A stretch of 64,000 bases of DNA from positions 124,001-188,000 of the forward strand of contig BCHP01000009.1 of assembly GCA_001599675.1 (NCBI GenBank), given 5' to 3'. Each line of letters begins with the position of its first letter. The stretch's first letter is position 1. Origin of the DNA: Basipetospora chlamydospora (lineage: Eukaryota > Ascomycota > Sordariomycetes > Microascales). The translations under genes and the position numbers were made by a program. Positions 12,665 through 23,294 of this stretch are shown one piece after another. Under the pieces are notes generated by a model that saw nothing but the letters and a program-made list of their open reading frames with translations, did no database searches and was not told the DNA's origin.

Positions 12665-15020
12665 CACGGTATTACTAAGGCAATCAAAAATTCAAGCGGG
12701 GAATCAAGCGAAACAGGATGTGGTCCCCGTGGATCATCGTGTACAGTGTGTCGCTTTGTTTGTTACGGTACCGTCTGCGAAAAGGGTCCTTCCTGCCTGC
12801 CTCTGGCCGCCTTCCTTTCATTGGCGGAAGCTCCTTCCAACCGCGCGTCTAAAGCTTGAAGCTGAGAGATGACAGGCTGAAATAGAGATTCGGCAGGCCC
12901 AGCCCCACCACTCCTTGCCTCTTTAGGACAGCCACGACCCTGGACGATCTCGGACCTCAACTTCTCAACAACGTGCGTCCATACGCCCGCCCGCCCCGCC
13001 CGCCCTTCAATTCTCCAATCGCTCCTCCAACTGCTGCTGGCTCCATCATCATCATGGACAACCCAGTTCTCCTCAAACGCCTTGATTCATAGCCATCTCC
13101 AAAGTCATTCTTATTGAATATTGATTAAATTTCATCTTTTTCATCTGTCATCTTTCATCTCCCATCGTCGCATCAAAACACACAAGCTGGGTGTGGGGCA
13201 TGATCAATGCTTTCATCCGATCTTTCCATCTCCGGAGTCGTGGGCGGCAAGCCATGACAGAGCTTCCAATCTGCTCACTGGATTTACCGCCATCTATGGA
13301 CGTGGTAGTGTGTGTTTTGTTTCGAAGTTGCTTTCCCACAGTAGCTCTGCAGCAGGTCCTGCTTGGCTAGCTGCGTTGCAGTGTACATCTATGGAGCGCC
13401 GCCCCCTGCACCCCTCCCCACGGCCCGACAGTCGCCAAGACTCACCGTGATACATACGGAGTACAGCAACAGGGCCGAGCCAAGACGCGCTTCTCGAGTT
13501 GCCCCCACCCGGGGTCTTGTTGATCCTGAATACAAGCCGCCGACTTCTAAGGGGGGCGGCTCATCAGGCTGTTTGCCTTTCTTTTCTGTCTGTTTTTTTT
13601 CTCTCCAAGTTCCATCTTATTATTAGATCTGGCATCGGTGGTAGACGCCGTTGGCGATGCTGCTCGCTTATCCCAGCCATCACCTGAGGCTTTTTGGCAG
13701 GGCTTTCTCTCTAATTTTGCATCAAGACATCATCAGCCACGGCCGCGGACTTGGGACCAACAGCATACAGCCTGCTTCAACTATTTCGCTTCGAGTCACA
13801 CTCTTCCTTTCTCCGGGGAAACAACACGCCACTCTTGTCGTCCCTTGCGTGTTTGCCAGTCGGCCTGCACTCCATATTCCGGTTCGAGTGATCTGCCGGT
13901 CCCAAGTGGGACGCAAGGACGCCGCGGTAAAATGGCCTGGGCGCCGACTCGCTCATCTCTCGACACGCCCCAACCCAAGCCTCGTCTCTCCATACGCCCT
14001 CTGCCTGGGCTCTTGGCTTCTCTGATCCCCGTGCCGATGACCCGCTTGCCTCTTCATGCGACGTTTCTGCTTGAATAGAGGCATGGAGACATTGATCCTG
14101 GGCGTCTTTTTACCCAGCCGCCGTCTGTTGTGCCAAGCATGTTTGACAACGAGCGTCCCGACTGCTCGGTTCTACCCAACCCTGTCAGGTACAGCCCAAC
14201 CTCTCTCGTCCTCTCGTTTGTCCTTTGTCCGGGGTATGGTCATACCGGGGGTCCCACCCTTTCGCTGCCGTGTCTTGGTGCTCGGGCCACAAGGTCCCCC
14301 TCCCTCCTACCCGGTGCACTCCCTCGCGCCTCATGCGTGCTAGTTTGCCTCTTACACCTTCTCTTCACCTACACACCCTTACACCCCCGCCCCTACCCCG
14401 TATTAATCCCTTTCGTCATGGGCGCTCTGTCTGCTCGTGCTTTTGCTCCCGCACCGGGCCAGGAACGGACGTACCTTTTCCGCCCCAACTCAGCTTAGCC
14501 TTGTCCACCGAGGCTGCCGGCGCCTACTCATACTCGGTGCAACGCCTTCAACCCCGTGTTGTTATTTTAAGACCGGATTCCTCCTGGCAGCGGACCCTCG
14601 GCTCCCAACAGGTTACACCGCGGATGATCCACTCGCAACCCGCCCCATACCTCTGCTTTTCGGTTACATGGAGATCATCTCGTCGAGGTCATAGTACAGC
14701 TGAGAAGCACACCAACTGTCTGTTCTCCCTTCTATGGTCGTCTCTGCCTCGTACCTTTCATGTCAAGCCGTGCCGACTTTTGTCCCCACCCGGGACGCCG
14801 GGCGCTGGCCTGCCCTAGACGGCTCTAGCCGCCCTTCCTCGGGCCCAAATCGTTAACCGCCCATATCCACCCAGACGCCCTCTCGATACAGGCCAGCCAA
14901 TATCATCCTCCGTTTCCCTCCCCTTTGCTCATTTCAGACACACAACTGTGGTTTCAAGTCGTTCGACCGTGGTAGCTAGGCTTTTCTCTCCCGTTTCAAG
15001 TCCTTGATCCCACCATCATC

Positions 15021-15464
15021 ATGGTGTTCGAGTTCTGCCGAGGAAGAAGGGGAGTCTTTCTCCGTATCGTATCGTGGGATATGGAACCCTCGATACCGAG
15101 TATATCAGTTCAAACAAGTCCCACACCGGGTCTCCGTCTCGGTCCTCTTGGTCCTTCCTTGATATGCCTCCATCTCCACACCTTGTCTGCGACCATCGTT
15201 TCCTTTAGTCGTTGTCCAATTTCCCTTGTGTTTCCGTTCTACTTTTCGTTGTCATCCGGCCCGCCCCTCGTTACCCACGCCCATTCTCGCTCGTGTCGTC
15301 CCGGCGGTTCTCCTCAGCTCCACCCCGACCGTGACCCCCATTCGCTTACAGCTGGTTTCTGTTCTCTTTCACACCTTTTCGTTGATACTGCCTCCTGGCG
15401 AGGCCGTGCCGTCCCTTTAGGATTATTGCCCTCCTCCACACGCACCACACCGACCAAACGATAA
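15021..15464 (+). other. Candidate upstream ORF in the Myb gene leader
   Basis: A 147-residue frame that begins with ATG in a CACCATCATCATGG context and ends about 100 bases before the proposed Myb start at 15565. Its product is rich in Ser, Pro, Leu and Arg, with no domain I recognise, so it is more likely a regulatory upstream frame or chance than a protein gene. It matters only if the Myb transcript starts upstream of it, which sequence alone does not show. Confidence 0.3.
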
Positions 15465-15564
15465 CCACCTCGTTACCTTGACTCCGCTGTCTTCTCTCGT
15501 TGCAAGCCTCATCCTCCCTGTCAAGCTACCTCTCCCATCCACTCTTCGACTCGCAGCTCTCGAC

Positions 15565-16679
15565 ATGCCTAAACACACAAGAACGGCGAGCGCATCTCAG
15601 CATCGCTACAGCGCCGTGCCGCTTGCGCCGGCTGCCAACGCTGCAGACATGTATAACGCACGTCTCTCCATGTCGTATTATGACGTCCAAGCCGCCCCCA
15701 CGCTACACCTCCAGACCGACCAACAGTACGACGCGTATCTGAACGGCGGCCACGACGGAGTATCGGTGCAGCCGATTCCGCAGTCCCGCGCGCCGTCAAG
15801 CGCCTGGTCGAAGGAGGATGACGAGACACTCATCAGGGCCCGCGCCTCGGGCAACAACTGGGGCCAGATCCAGCAGCGCTTCTTCAGCTCCAAGACACCC
15901 AATGCCTGCCGCAAGCGCCACGAGCGCCTGATGGAGCGCAGGACGGCGGACAACTGGAACCAGTCCGACTTTGAAAAGCTCTCCATGGAGTATATGCGGA
16001 TGAGGAAGGAGATCTGGGCCCCGCTCGCCGCAAAGGTTGGCGAGAAGTGGAACGTCGTTGAACAAAAGGTATGTTGAATCTTTTCGATGTGAAAAGCCAG
16101 TCCTCGTCCACCGCTCAGTTTGGCTTACACGATTCCCTCCCACGACAATAGTGCATGTCGAACGGCCTGAAGAACCTGCAGAGCGCTTCCAGGTCCGGCG
16201 CGAGGCGAGAGCGCCTCGGCCCCGCTCCCCAATTACAAGGGTACGATGACGATAGTGGTATCAGTGGCATCGACCTAACACCGGTTGACGGCCTAGACCC
16301 GTCCTATAGTAGTAGTCCTGAGACGACCGCCTCGGGCGGGGGTCACAGCAACGCCTCGGGGGCCTACCACCACCAGATGAGCGCCCATACCCAACTCCAG
16401 GCCCTCGGCCACTCGGGCCACCACCACCACCACCACCATTACGGCTACGCGACTCCGGGGAGCACGCCACACCACGGGTATACGTCCTCCGTGTCGTCCA
16501 ACGATGCGTCGGCGGGTGCGTACGGCAATGCTGTAGCCCACGGGCACCCGGGGAGCGAGGCAGCCTACATGGCACCCGAACAGGGGATGAGGGTGCAGAG
16601 GATGTCGAGCGCGGACATGGGCATCGAGGCGATTATGAACAGGACGGCACCCTCGAGAGTCGACCATCACGGGATGTAG
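15565..16679 (+). CDS. SANT/Myb-type DNA-binding protein
   Basis: Probable nuclear transcription regulator. Two exons, 15565-16068 and 16152-16679, give 343 residues. A Myb/SANT repeat starts near residue 80 (SAWSKEDDETLIRAR, NNWGQIQQRFF, TPNACRKRHERLM). A second, weaker Myb-like helix set follows (DNWNQSDFEKL, IWAPLAAKVGEKWNVVEQK) and the intron falls just after it. The C-terminal half is disordered, rich in Ser, Gly and His, with a run of seven His encoded near 16421-16441. An in-frame ATG lies upstream at 15478, but I prefer 15565 because the intervening residues look like translated CT-rich leader. The gene sits alone behind a 5.6-kb upstream region, which fits a heavily regulated gene. 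The target genes are unknown. Confidence 0.87.
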
Positions 16680-17838
16680 TTCTTACCCCTTGGGCGTGGG
16701 CTTTTCTGCCGTTTTCTTTTCCCTGACTTTTTCTTTTCCTCCTTCATCTTTCCCATTTTTATTCTCTTGTTTTCTTACTCCTGTATAGACACTCCTTTAC
16801 GAGGTACTGGCCTCGTTGTGAGGATGAGACGAGACGCACTTGCCATTTTGTCCAGAACCTAATACCCTCCTTTTTTCTCTTTCTTTTTTCTCTTGGTTTC
16901 TTTGCATAGCGGACAATCGATCGAAACCCCGGGGTTAGGGGCGGTCATTCCAACGACATTCCTTTTCATGTCTTTCCCCTTTTATTATTTTTTATTTTTT
17001 CTTCTTCTCCCATTTCGACGGGTACATTCCTTTTTTTCATTCCCGGAAAAAATGCATTGGGGGAATTGGAATGCCATGGACTCTCCTTGGTGGCTTTCAT
17101 CGCTTTGAGGGGATCGCAGCGGGCGTTTAGGCGGGGTGGCGGGGAGGATATCCCAATGGCGTTTCTGGAAAGGGGTGCGGTATTGATGGCAGGCCGTTAA
17201 TGGAAGAGTCAGGCTCTGCTCGTTTCTTGTCCTTGTCCTTGTCTTGCTTTTGTTTCTTTTCCTTTGAGAAGAGGGTACCTCGTTGGCGGCTGCTTGGTTG
17301 CTGGGCCCTCTCGTTGTTCTCCTTTGCCTAATCTCATTTTCCCAGGGCCAATCGTTTAGACGGTGGAAGGACTTTTGGGCGTGATTGATCTGGGACGATG
17401 CTTTTGTTTACTGTTTTGTTCGGATGGGTTGCCCAGGGAGAAAAGGACAAGACGACGGTTGACAGATGTTCTTGGAATGTGTACGACTTCTTTAGTTACT
17501 AGTGATGAATGACTTTTGGACCTAGATTGGCTTGGGGAATTGCCAGGGCCTTTTATTCCCAATTGTTTAACTGGCGGAAAAGAAATGTCTTGATTGAACG
17601 AAAAGACGAAGGTGGTATTCTCCTGGGCTCTTTAGATGGTTACGCAACATGTTTTATTGAAAAAAAGATGAAGCTGAGCCGCGTTTGGTCAGGTCAGATC
17701 TAACAGGTGTTGTACAAAGCGGATGCAAGAAAAGACGTTTCGTATATGCTCCCTGGACCGCAAATGCTTCTCAGAACGAAGGACGGCTCCTATCCCCGAA
17801 CTTCAACTCATACAATCTAAGATTCGGCTTCCAATGCA
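16680..17838. other. Convergent 3' intergenic region
   Basis: About 1.2 kb of T-rich sequence between the convergent 3' ends of the Myb-type gene and COX10. It holds long pyrimidine tracts typical of fungal 3' UTRs and no convincing coding frame. Confidence 0.6.
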
Positions 17839-19425
17839 TCACAGCCCCTTCTTAGGAGCCGGAGGGGAAAACTCAACAAGCTCATCCTCGTACACGTCCT
17901 CCCAGTCCCCCTCGTCCTCGACCTCGCCGACGACGCTCCTCCACACGCGGGCCCACATGCCCTTCTTCTGCACGAGGGCCAGCACCATGACAGCGGGCAG
18001 GTGCCACACGCTGGCCCAGAAGAGGCCCCTCGCGCTCCCCTGCTGGCCCGTGTGGCGCCAGAAGCGGTAGGCCTGCCACCCGAGCCAGGCGTTGACGGGC
18101 GCCGAGGTGACGGCGAAGCTCCACTCCGTCACGCCGGCGGCGCACAGGGCGACGCAGATGGGCGCGAAGACGAGGCTGTACCGCAGGGCGACGCGGGCGT
18201 TGCGGCGCGGGTTCGTCCAGGCGAGCATGCGCAGGCCGGCGGCGCGGTACTCGTCGCGTATGGGCCACGAGAGGGCCATGAAGTGCGGGAACTGCCAGGC
18301 GAAGAGGAGGGCGGCGAAGAGCCAGCCGCCCAGGGAGCCGCCGTCGGAGGCGAAGAGGAGCTCGCGCCAGGAGCCGCCCGTGGCGGACTCGCCCGCGGCG
18401 GCGGCCCAGCCCATCAGCGGGGGGATGCCGCCCACGAGGGCGCCCGCCCAGGTGTTGACCACGGTGAGGGCCTTGAGGGGCGTGTAGATGCCCGCGTAGA
18501 GGATGATGTTGGAGGCGCCCAGGAAGGACACGGTGGGGTTGACGCCAAAGTACAGCGCCGACACGCCCAGCCCGGCCGTCAGCACCGCAAAGGCCACGGC
18601 GCCCCGGCGCGAGACGAGGTTCCGGACGAGCGGCCGGTTGCGCGTGCGGGACATCTTGGCGTCGGTGAAGGGCTCGTAGAGCATGTTGAGGGAGTTGGCC
18701 GAGGCGGAGCACAGCGCCGTCCCCGTGGTCAGGAAGAATAGCGTCAGCGGCGAGAGGAGCGACGAGTGGGCCGCGGCGGTCTCGGCGGCCACGGCGGTGG
18801 GGTGCACCAGCGTCGGGGAGAGGAAGGACGGGATGGGGTACAGGGCGTAGGGGACCATGGCGGAGAGCACGACCAGCATCGTCAGGCGCGGCTTCGAGAG
18901 GGAGAGGTAGGCCGATATGCGGCGGCGGAGCGACGTCGCCGGAAGGGAGTTGGCATGTGAGGCTAGAAGGGAGGAGGCGTCCGGGGGATGGGATATGTCC
19001 TCGGCCGTTGCTGCTCCCGCCGGAGCAGCGGCGGCTGCGGCGGCGGCGGCAGCATCGCGCCGGGCCTTGCGACGTCTGTGGGGAAGAAGCTCAGAGGTCG
19101 AGCTTCCTTCAGGCGTGGCTATTGTGGATTTCGCGGTGTTCGTGTGCGGGCTTGGGCGACGCGAGGAGAAGAACTCGGACGCGATCCGCGGAGATCCAGT
19201 CGTCGCCGCCCTCCGGGGCCCGACGGTCGAGAAGGCGCGGCAGGAGCACGCGATACTAGGGAAAGCGGCAGTGGCAGCGGCAGCGGCGGAAGCCCGGCGG
19301 TAGAGCGGCCGGGGCAGCGCGCTATCGAGGCATGGTCGGGGTGGCGGTGCCGGCCAGGCGGCTCGGGCTAGGACCCTGATGGGGAGGGATCTGATGGTGG
19401 GTGTTGTGGTGGCGGGGCGCAGCAT
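17839..19425 (-). CDS. COX10: Protoheme IX farnesyltransferase, mitochondrial (Cox10)
   Basis: Adds a farnesyl group to heme B to make heme O, the first step to heme A for cytochrome c oxidase, in the inner mitochondrial membrane. A single exon of 528 residues. The N-terminus is rich in Arg, Ala and Ser and lacks acidic residues for the first 60 or so, as expected for a mitochondrial presequence. The UbiA-family signatures are clear: SLSKPRLT at the start of the core, NMLYEPFTDAKMSRTRNRPL (Asp-rich prenyl diphosphate site), YTPLKALTVVNTWAGALVGG, PHFMALSW and DEYRAAGLRML (second Asp motif). The protein is longer than bacterial CtaB mainly because of the roughly 150-residue N-terminal extension, which includes an Ala-rich stretch near residues 120-140. 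It is divergent from the transaldolase-family gene, with about 1.1 kb between the start codons. Confidence 0.96.
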   Translation of the reverse strand: MLRPATTTPTIRSLPIRVLARAAWPAPPPRPCLDSALPRPLYRRASAAAAATAAFPSIACSCRAFSTVGPRRAATTGSPRIASEFFSSRRPSPHTNTAKSTIATPEGSSTSELLPHRRRKARRDAAAAAAAAAAPAGAATAEDISHPPDASSLLASHANSLPATSLRRRISAYLSLSKPRLTMLVVLSAMVPYALYPIPSFLSPTLVHPTAVAAETAAAHSSLLSPLTLFFLTTGTALCSASANSLNMLYEPFTDAKMSRTRNRPLVRNLVSRRGAVAFAVLTAGLGVSALYFGVNPTVSFLGASNIILYAGIYTPLKALTVVNTWAGALVGGIPPLMGWAAAAGESATGGSWRELLFASDGGSLGGWLFAALLFAWQFPHFMALSWPIRDEYRAAGLRMLAWTNPRRNARVALRYSLVFAPICVALCAAGVTEWSFAVTSAPVNAWLGWQAYRFWRHTGQQGSARGLFWASVWHLPAVMVLALVQKKGMWARVWRSVVGEVEDEGDWEDVYEDELVEFSPPAPKKGL

Positions 19426-20507
19426 TTTGGCGCGGGACGCATGTTCGGCGTCACGGGGGAGAAAAAAGGGGGCACTTCAGGAGGGTCGGGCCATGGCGCG
19501 GAGGGATGCAAAGTCCGGATTGACGGGGGAGGGCTTCGCGGAGCTCGCGGCGTGGTGTTTGCTGCCTGTCGTCGTTCGGCGTTGGACGTCACTGGCGTGA
19601 TTCGTTTGGGGGAAAATCTCGGGCTTGTCGGTTTGTAAAACCGCTTTAGTTACATAATGTTGGATATTGCATTTCTTTGAAAAATATTACATTAGCCATA
19701 GTAATTGTAGTAAGAGACTCGGAGCGGGGAAGTGGGGGAGCTCCCCCGCATCAATTCTGTTTTCCCCTCCACGCCTCCTCCGACGCCGATTAGCCCCGGT
19801 TTTCTTTATTCAGTCCCCTGAATAGGGACTTGGACTCGGGCTTGGACACCCCCATCTTCATCCTTTTTTCTTTCTAGACGTTCGCGTATGTATAGAGCAG
19901 AGGGCTAGCGTGTGACCCATCTGGACGGCGCATCAAATTCGCGCCCGAGGAGCAAGCTGCCCTTGAGCTTTCCGGGTGAGAGGGGGAGAGGGGGAGAGGG
20001 CCGAGAAGGGTACTGTGTAGCTTGGGGACTGGCCCACCGAGGGGCACCCGGGGACCCCGCGGCCTCACTTTCTGTAGAGCTCCCTCCTTGTGATTACGAG
20101 ATGGGTACACTTGCGAAGTGGGCAGTGGTAGATCCATTGGTGCGCGTCGCATATGATGAGTGGGTACGGGCCCAGGACTCGGCCAAACAGCGCGGAAAGG
20201 CGGGAACGGCAGTGTGCAGTGTGCAATGTGAGGCGTGAGGTGTGAGGTGTTCCGTAGAGGAGGTCTGGTTCGTGGAGAGAGCACATGCAGAATCCGCGGG
20301 GGGCAGTTATGTGCCATGGACGGTATATAACTACATCACGGTTCCTGCCCAAGCCAAGAGCTCCCCAAATATTTCCGTACCTGACCTTTATTGCCCACCT
20401 CTTCCCCCCTTCGGACTTCCTAGACCAGACCACCAGACCAGATCACATACCACCATCTCCTTATCTCTGCCAGACGCAGTGCGATATCCCCAAAACGAGA
20501 CGACAAG
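19426..20507. other. Divergent promoter region between COX10 and the transaldolase-family gene
   Basis: About 1.1 kb between two start codons. It includes an AT-rich patch near 19630-19700 and a TATATAA at 20324-20330 that suits the plus-strand gene. No coding frame is convincing. Confidence 0.6.
20324..20330 (+). promoter_or_regulatory. TATA-like box upstream of the transaldolase-family gene
   Basis: TATATAA lies 178 bases before the ATG at 20508, followed by a C/T/A-rich leader typical of a highly expressed fungal gene. Position and sequence are the only evidence. Confidence 0.5.
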
Positions 20508-21977
20508 ATGGCTACTCTTCTAGACGAGCTGTGCAAGCGCACACGATTGGACTGCGACACCATGGACCTCGACTTCGCAAAGAAGACCGGCCCGTATTAC
20601 GACTGCACTTCGAACCAGGTCCGTCGCCGCCACTGCTTCCATCACAGCTCCTTTCTCCCCTTTCTCTCTTTTTCTCTCCCTTTTCCTTTTTCCTTGTTAG
20701 GACTCCGTACTGACTCTTGACTTGAGTGTTGTAGGCCATCGCCTATGCCGAGGCCTCGAGGACCGACGCCGATGGCAAGTTCGTGCACGAGGACCTCATC
20801 AAGGAGGCCACCGCTTGGGCCCAGAAGGCCGTGACTGCCCCTGAGGCTGCGGGCGAGTCGATGGAGACGCTGGCGGTCGAGTACCTGGTACTGCTTGCCC
20901 CCGTTTCCCCCGGATTCCGGTAGAATAGGGGATCTAGAGAACTAATATAACGAGGGTGTGGCGGTAGATCGTCAAGCTTCTTGCTCGGTTCTTGCCGTAT
21001 CTGAAGGGATACCTCCTCTTCCAGATCAACCCCAAATTCGCCTACGACACCAACAAGACTGTCGCCACCGCCGAGCGTACGCACTCCCACCACCGTCACC
21101 TCCCCCTTCCTCCCCGAATATCTTTAGCTGGGATCCCTAGTATCGCATCTTAACACATAATTTTCATTGCAGGAATCCTGGCCATGGCCGGCAACATTGC
21201 CCCGGACGCCAAGGACCGCCTCTGCTTCAAGATCGTCTCTACCTGGCCGGGCCTCGCTGCCGCCAAGATCCTTGAGGAGAAGGGTGTGGCTGCGCTGGGC
21301 ACCGCGTTGTTCTGCATGGAGCAGGCGAGTCTAGCGGGGAGCGTGGGGTGCACTTACATCTCGCCCTACTTTAACGAGCTCAAGGTTCACTTTGACAAGG
21401 AGTGCGTTTTCTCCCGGCCCCCTCCTCCTATACTTGTTACCCTCGATATTCTTTTTTTCTTTGAATATCCTTGTGATCCGTTCCGTCTTCTCTATCTCTT
21501 TTATCCTTGCTGTCCCTGCCTTCCTCTCCTGCTAACTCACATGCTCCCTGCACCAGGTTCCGCGACGAGCACAAGGCCACCACCCTCTGCAGGGACGCGG
21601 CCGCCTACTACGCCTCCCGCTCCCACAAGACCAAGGTCAAGGCCGCGAGCTTCGTCGCCCCCGACGAGTGCATGCACCACGCGGGCGTCGACTACATCAC
21701 GCTCTTCCCGGACATCATCAGCGCCCTCGCCGCCGCCCCGCTGGAGTCCATGCCCGCCGCCGAGGTCGGCAAGTACATGGCGCCGCCGAGCGTCGCGCCC
21801 GCGGCGGACTGGACGGCCCTGGACGAGGCCATCGCGGGGGGCAGGGAGGCCTGGGAGGCGACCATGGAGAAGAGCGCGGGCGGCGAGTCGGCGAGGAAGC
21901 TAAAGGAGGCCATCACGGTGTTCTCGGGCATGCAGGATAACTTGGAGGCGCTTATTGGGAAGGCGGCCAAGGCGTAG
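20508..21977 (+). CDS. Transaldolase-superfamily protein with aldolase-like active-site residues
   Basis: A class I Schiff-base sugar-phosphate enzyme. Five exons, 20508-20618, 20735-20887, 20968-21076, 21173-21401 and 21557-21977, sum to 340 residues with consistent phases. Compared by eye with E. coli TalB, Lys144 (RLCFKIVSTWPG) matches catalytic Lys132, Thr168 (LGTALF) matches Thr156, and the tail (VKAASFVAPDE, GVDYITLFPD) matches the late strands. It differs at key places: TalB ATTNPS is DCTSNQ; the catalytic Glu96 is Gln107 (LLFQIN); Phe178 is Tyr190 (ISPYFNE); Asn154 is Leu166. Gln and Tyr at those positions are what fructose-6-phosphate aldolase (FSA) has (Gln59, Tyr131), and LGTA also matches FSA. 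Annotation as plain transaldolase may therefore be wrong; an aldolase or another dihydroxyacetone-transfer role is inferred, not shown. No targeting signal is seen, so it is probably cytosolic. Confidence 0.9.
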
Positions 21978-22033
21978 TTGACGTGGCCAGTTGTCCGTAG
22001 GTTCCTCACAGGGCTAACGGGGTGGGCGGGCCG

Positions 22034-22318
22034 AGGGAAGAGGAGGGAAGAGGAGGGAAGAGGAGGGAAGAGGAGGGAAGAGGAGGGAAGAGGAGGGAAG
22101 AGGAGGGAAGAGGAGGGAAGAGGANNNNNNNNNNNNNNNNNNNNNNNNNNNNNNNNNNNNNNNNNNNNNNNNNNNNNNNNNNNNNNNNNNNNNNNNNNNN
22201 NNNNNNNNNNNNNNNNNNNNNNNNGAGGGAAGAGGAGGGAAGAGGAGGGAAGAGGAGGGAAGAGGAGGGAAGAGGAGGGAAGAGGAGGGAAGAGGAGGGA
22301 AGAGGAGGGAAGAGGATA
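22034..22318. repeat. Minisatellite of a 10-base GGGAAGAGGA unit, interrupted by an assembly gap
   Basis: About nine identical units precede and nine or more follow a run of 100 N (22125-22224). The unit is purine-only on the plus strand. It starts about 60 bases after the transaldolase-family stop codon, so it may lie in that gene's 3' UTR or just beyond. The true length is unknown because the gap sits inside the array. Confidence 0.95.
22125..22224. other. Assembly gap (100 N)
   Basis: Exactly 100 unresolved bases inside the purine minisatellite. A run of 100 is a common placeholder for a gap of unknown size. Confidence 0.95.
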
Positions 22319-23294
22319 TGGATGACAAGTAATAACATTCAATGGATATGGATCTGTTCTTTTTCTCTCCAGGTGCTAAGCTCTACTGCCAGATTTAACA
22401 AGGGTGAACCGCCACACTCAGACTTGAGTTAGGACATGCTCCATCAACGAGACTCCAACATCAATACCCTCTCCTGTCTGGATCTAATACTGGGTAACCC
22501 CAGCCCTGATGAACCTCCTGGCCCATCGCTCCCCTCGAAGAAAGCGTTCGAATTCGGAGCAGGAGCTCTCGATTATAGAGTCGTATGTCCCGTCTTCCCG
22601 CTGGCTGAGGCCGCCCGTGCCCCTATCCGTAGTAAAGAGTATGTTCTCGGGCTTGGGGATATTTGCGACCGGGTGGGAGGGCGGGCTCAAGGAATATTGC
22701 TTGGCACCGAAGGTTGTTAGGTTAATTCCTATGACCCTGGAAACTATTTGCTAGTATACGGTTGGTAGTTAAGGAGCACCGCCGCCTGCGCTGCCATGAA
22801 CGGTTCCCAATTCTGGGGCATCGTCTGTTGTGGGAAGTGATGATCAGGGAAGATAATGATCATGATCAGAACTACCTACTGAAAGGAAAAACGCGGGATA
22901 CCTTACACCGTTTATGCCCTCTATCCGACGCTTTCTACCTCACGTGTCTGTAAGTCATGCATGAGGAAAACGAGTAGCCATGAGGGAGTGAGAAAAGCTC
23001 GCGAAAGAAGCGAAGCTATGTCTGCGGGTACCAACATCTGTGGATGTCCTAAGTACGGACATCCGTTCATTATAGTTGAGAGGGTCGCTCCGGCCCAGCG
23101 TTCCATATCAAACACGGTGTGTAGGATACTGCTCGTCTTCCCCTCCCCCTTTCCCTCCAGGATATCGTCCCCCACTCACAATTCCTGTGGATTCCGCTGG
23201 GGATCGAGGGGTACGTCGGGCTGTTAGGATGTAACTTGCCGGAAATCATCTCCTCACCAAGGTACTTCCTCTGTTCGTGGGTTAGGTAGAGTCT
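22319..23294. other. Intergenic stretch after the minisatellite
   Basis: Less GC-rich than the neighbouring genes and without a convincing coding frame. Several short frames on both strands overlap one another. Nothing recognisable. Confidence 0.5.

Larger units (their letters stand above)
9894..15564. other. 5.6-kb intergenic region upstream of the Myb-type gene
   Basis: The largest gap in the window. The part next to 9893 is the sugar transporter promoter. From about 12960 to 15560 the plus strand is rich in C and T, like a long fungal 5' leader, and contains ATG-started short frames (13054-13092, 12 residues; 15021-15464, 147 residues) that close before the Myb start. Neither looks conserved. 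TACGGAGTA copies lie at 12650 and 13455, the first inside a 21-base inverted repeat (12644-12664). One unresolved base lies at 10075. An unrecognised non-coding transcript cannot be excluded. Confidence 0.5.

Noticed and set aside
14056..14818. Frames of 95-197 residues upstream of the Myb-type gene as possible genes
   Set aside because: Rich in Ser, Pro, Leu and Cys as expected from CT-rich leader; they overlap one another, and none has a domain or plausible splice partners.
16920..16945. GGGGTTAGGGG as a telomere-like repeat
   Set aside because: Only one TTAGGG unit, with no tandem array.
17882..19371. Long Arg/Gly/Ala-rich frames on both strands over COX10
   Set aside because: Shadow frames of a GC-rich gene; the COX10 frame has family motifs throughout and the others have none.
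22034..22318. CRISPR-like array
   Set aside because: The units are contiguous 10-mers without spacers, in a eukaryotic genome; this is a minisatellite.
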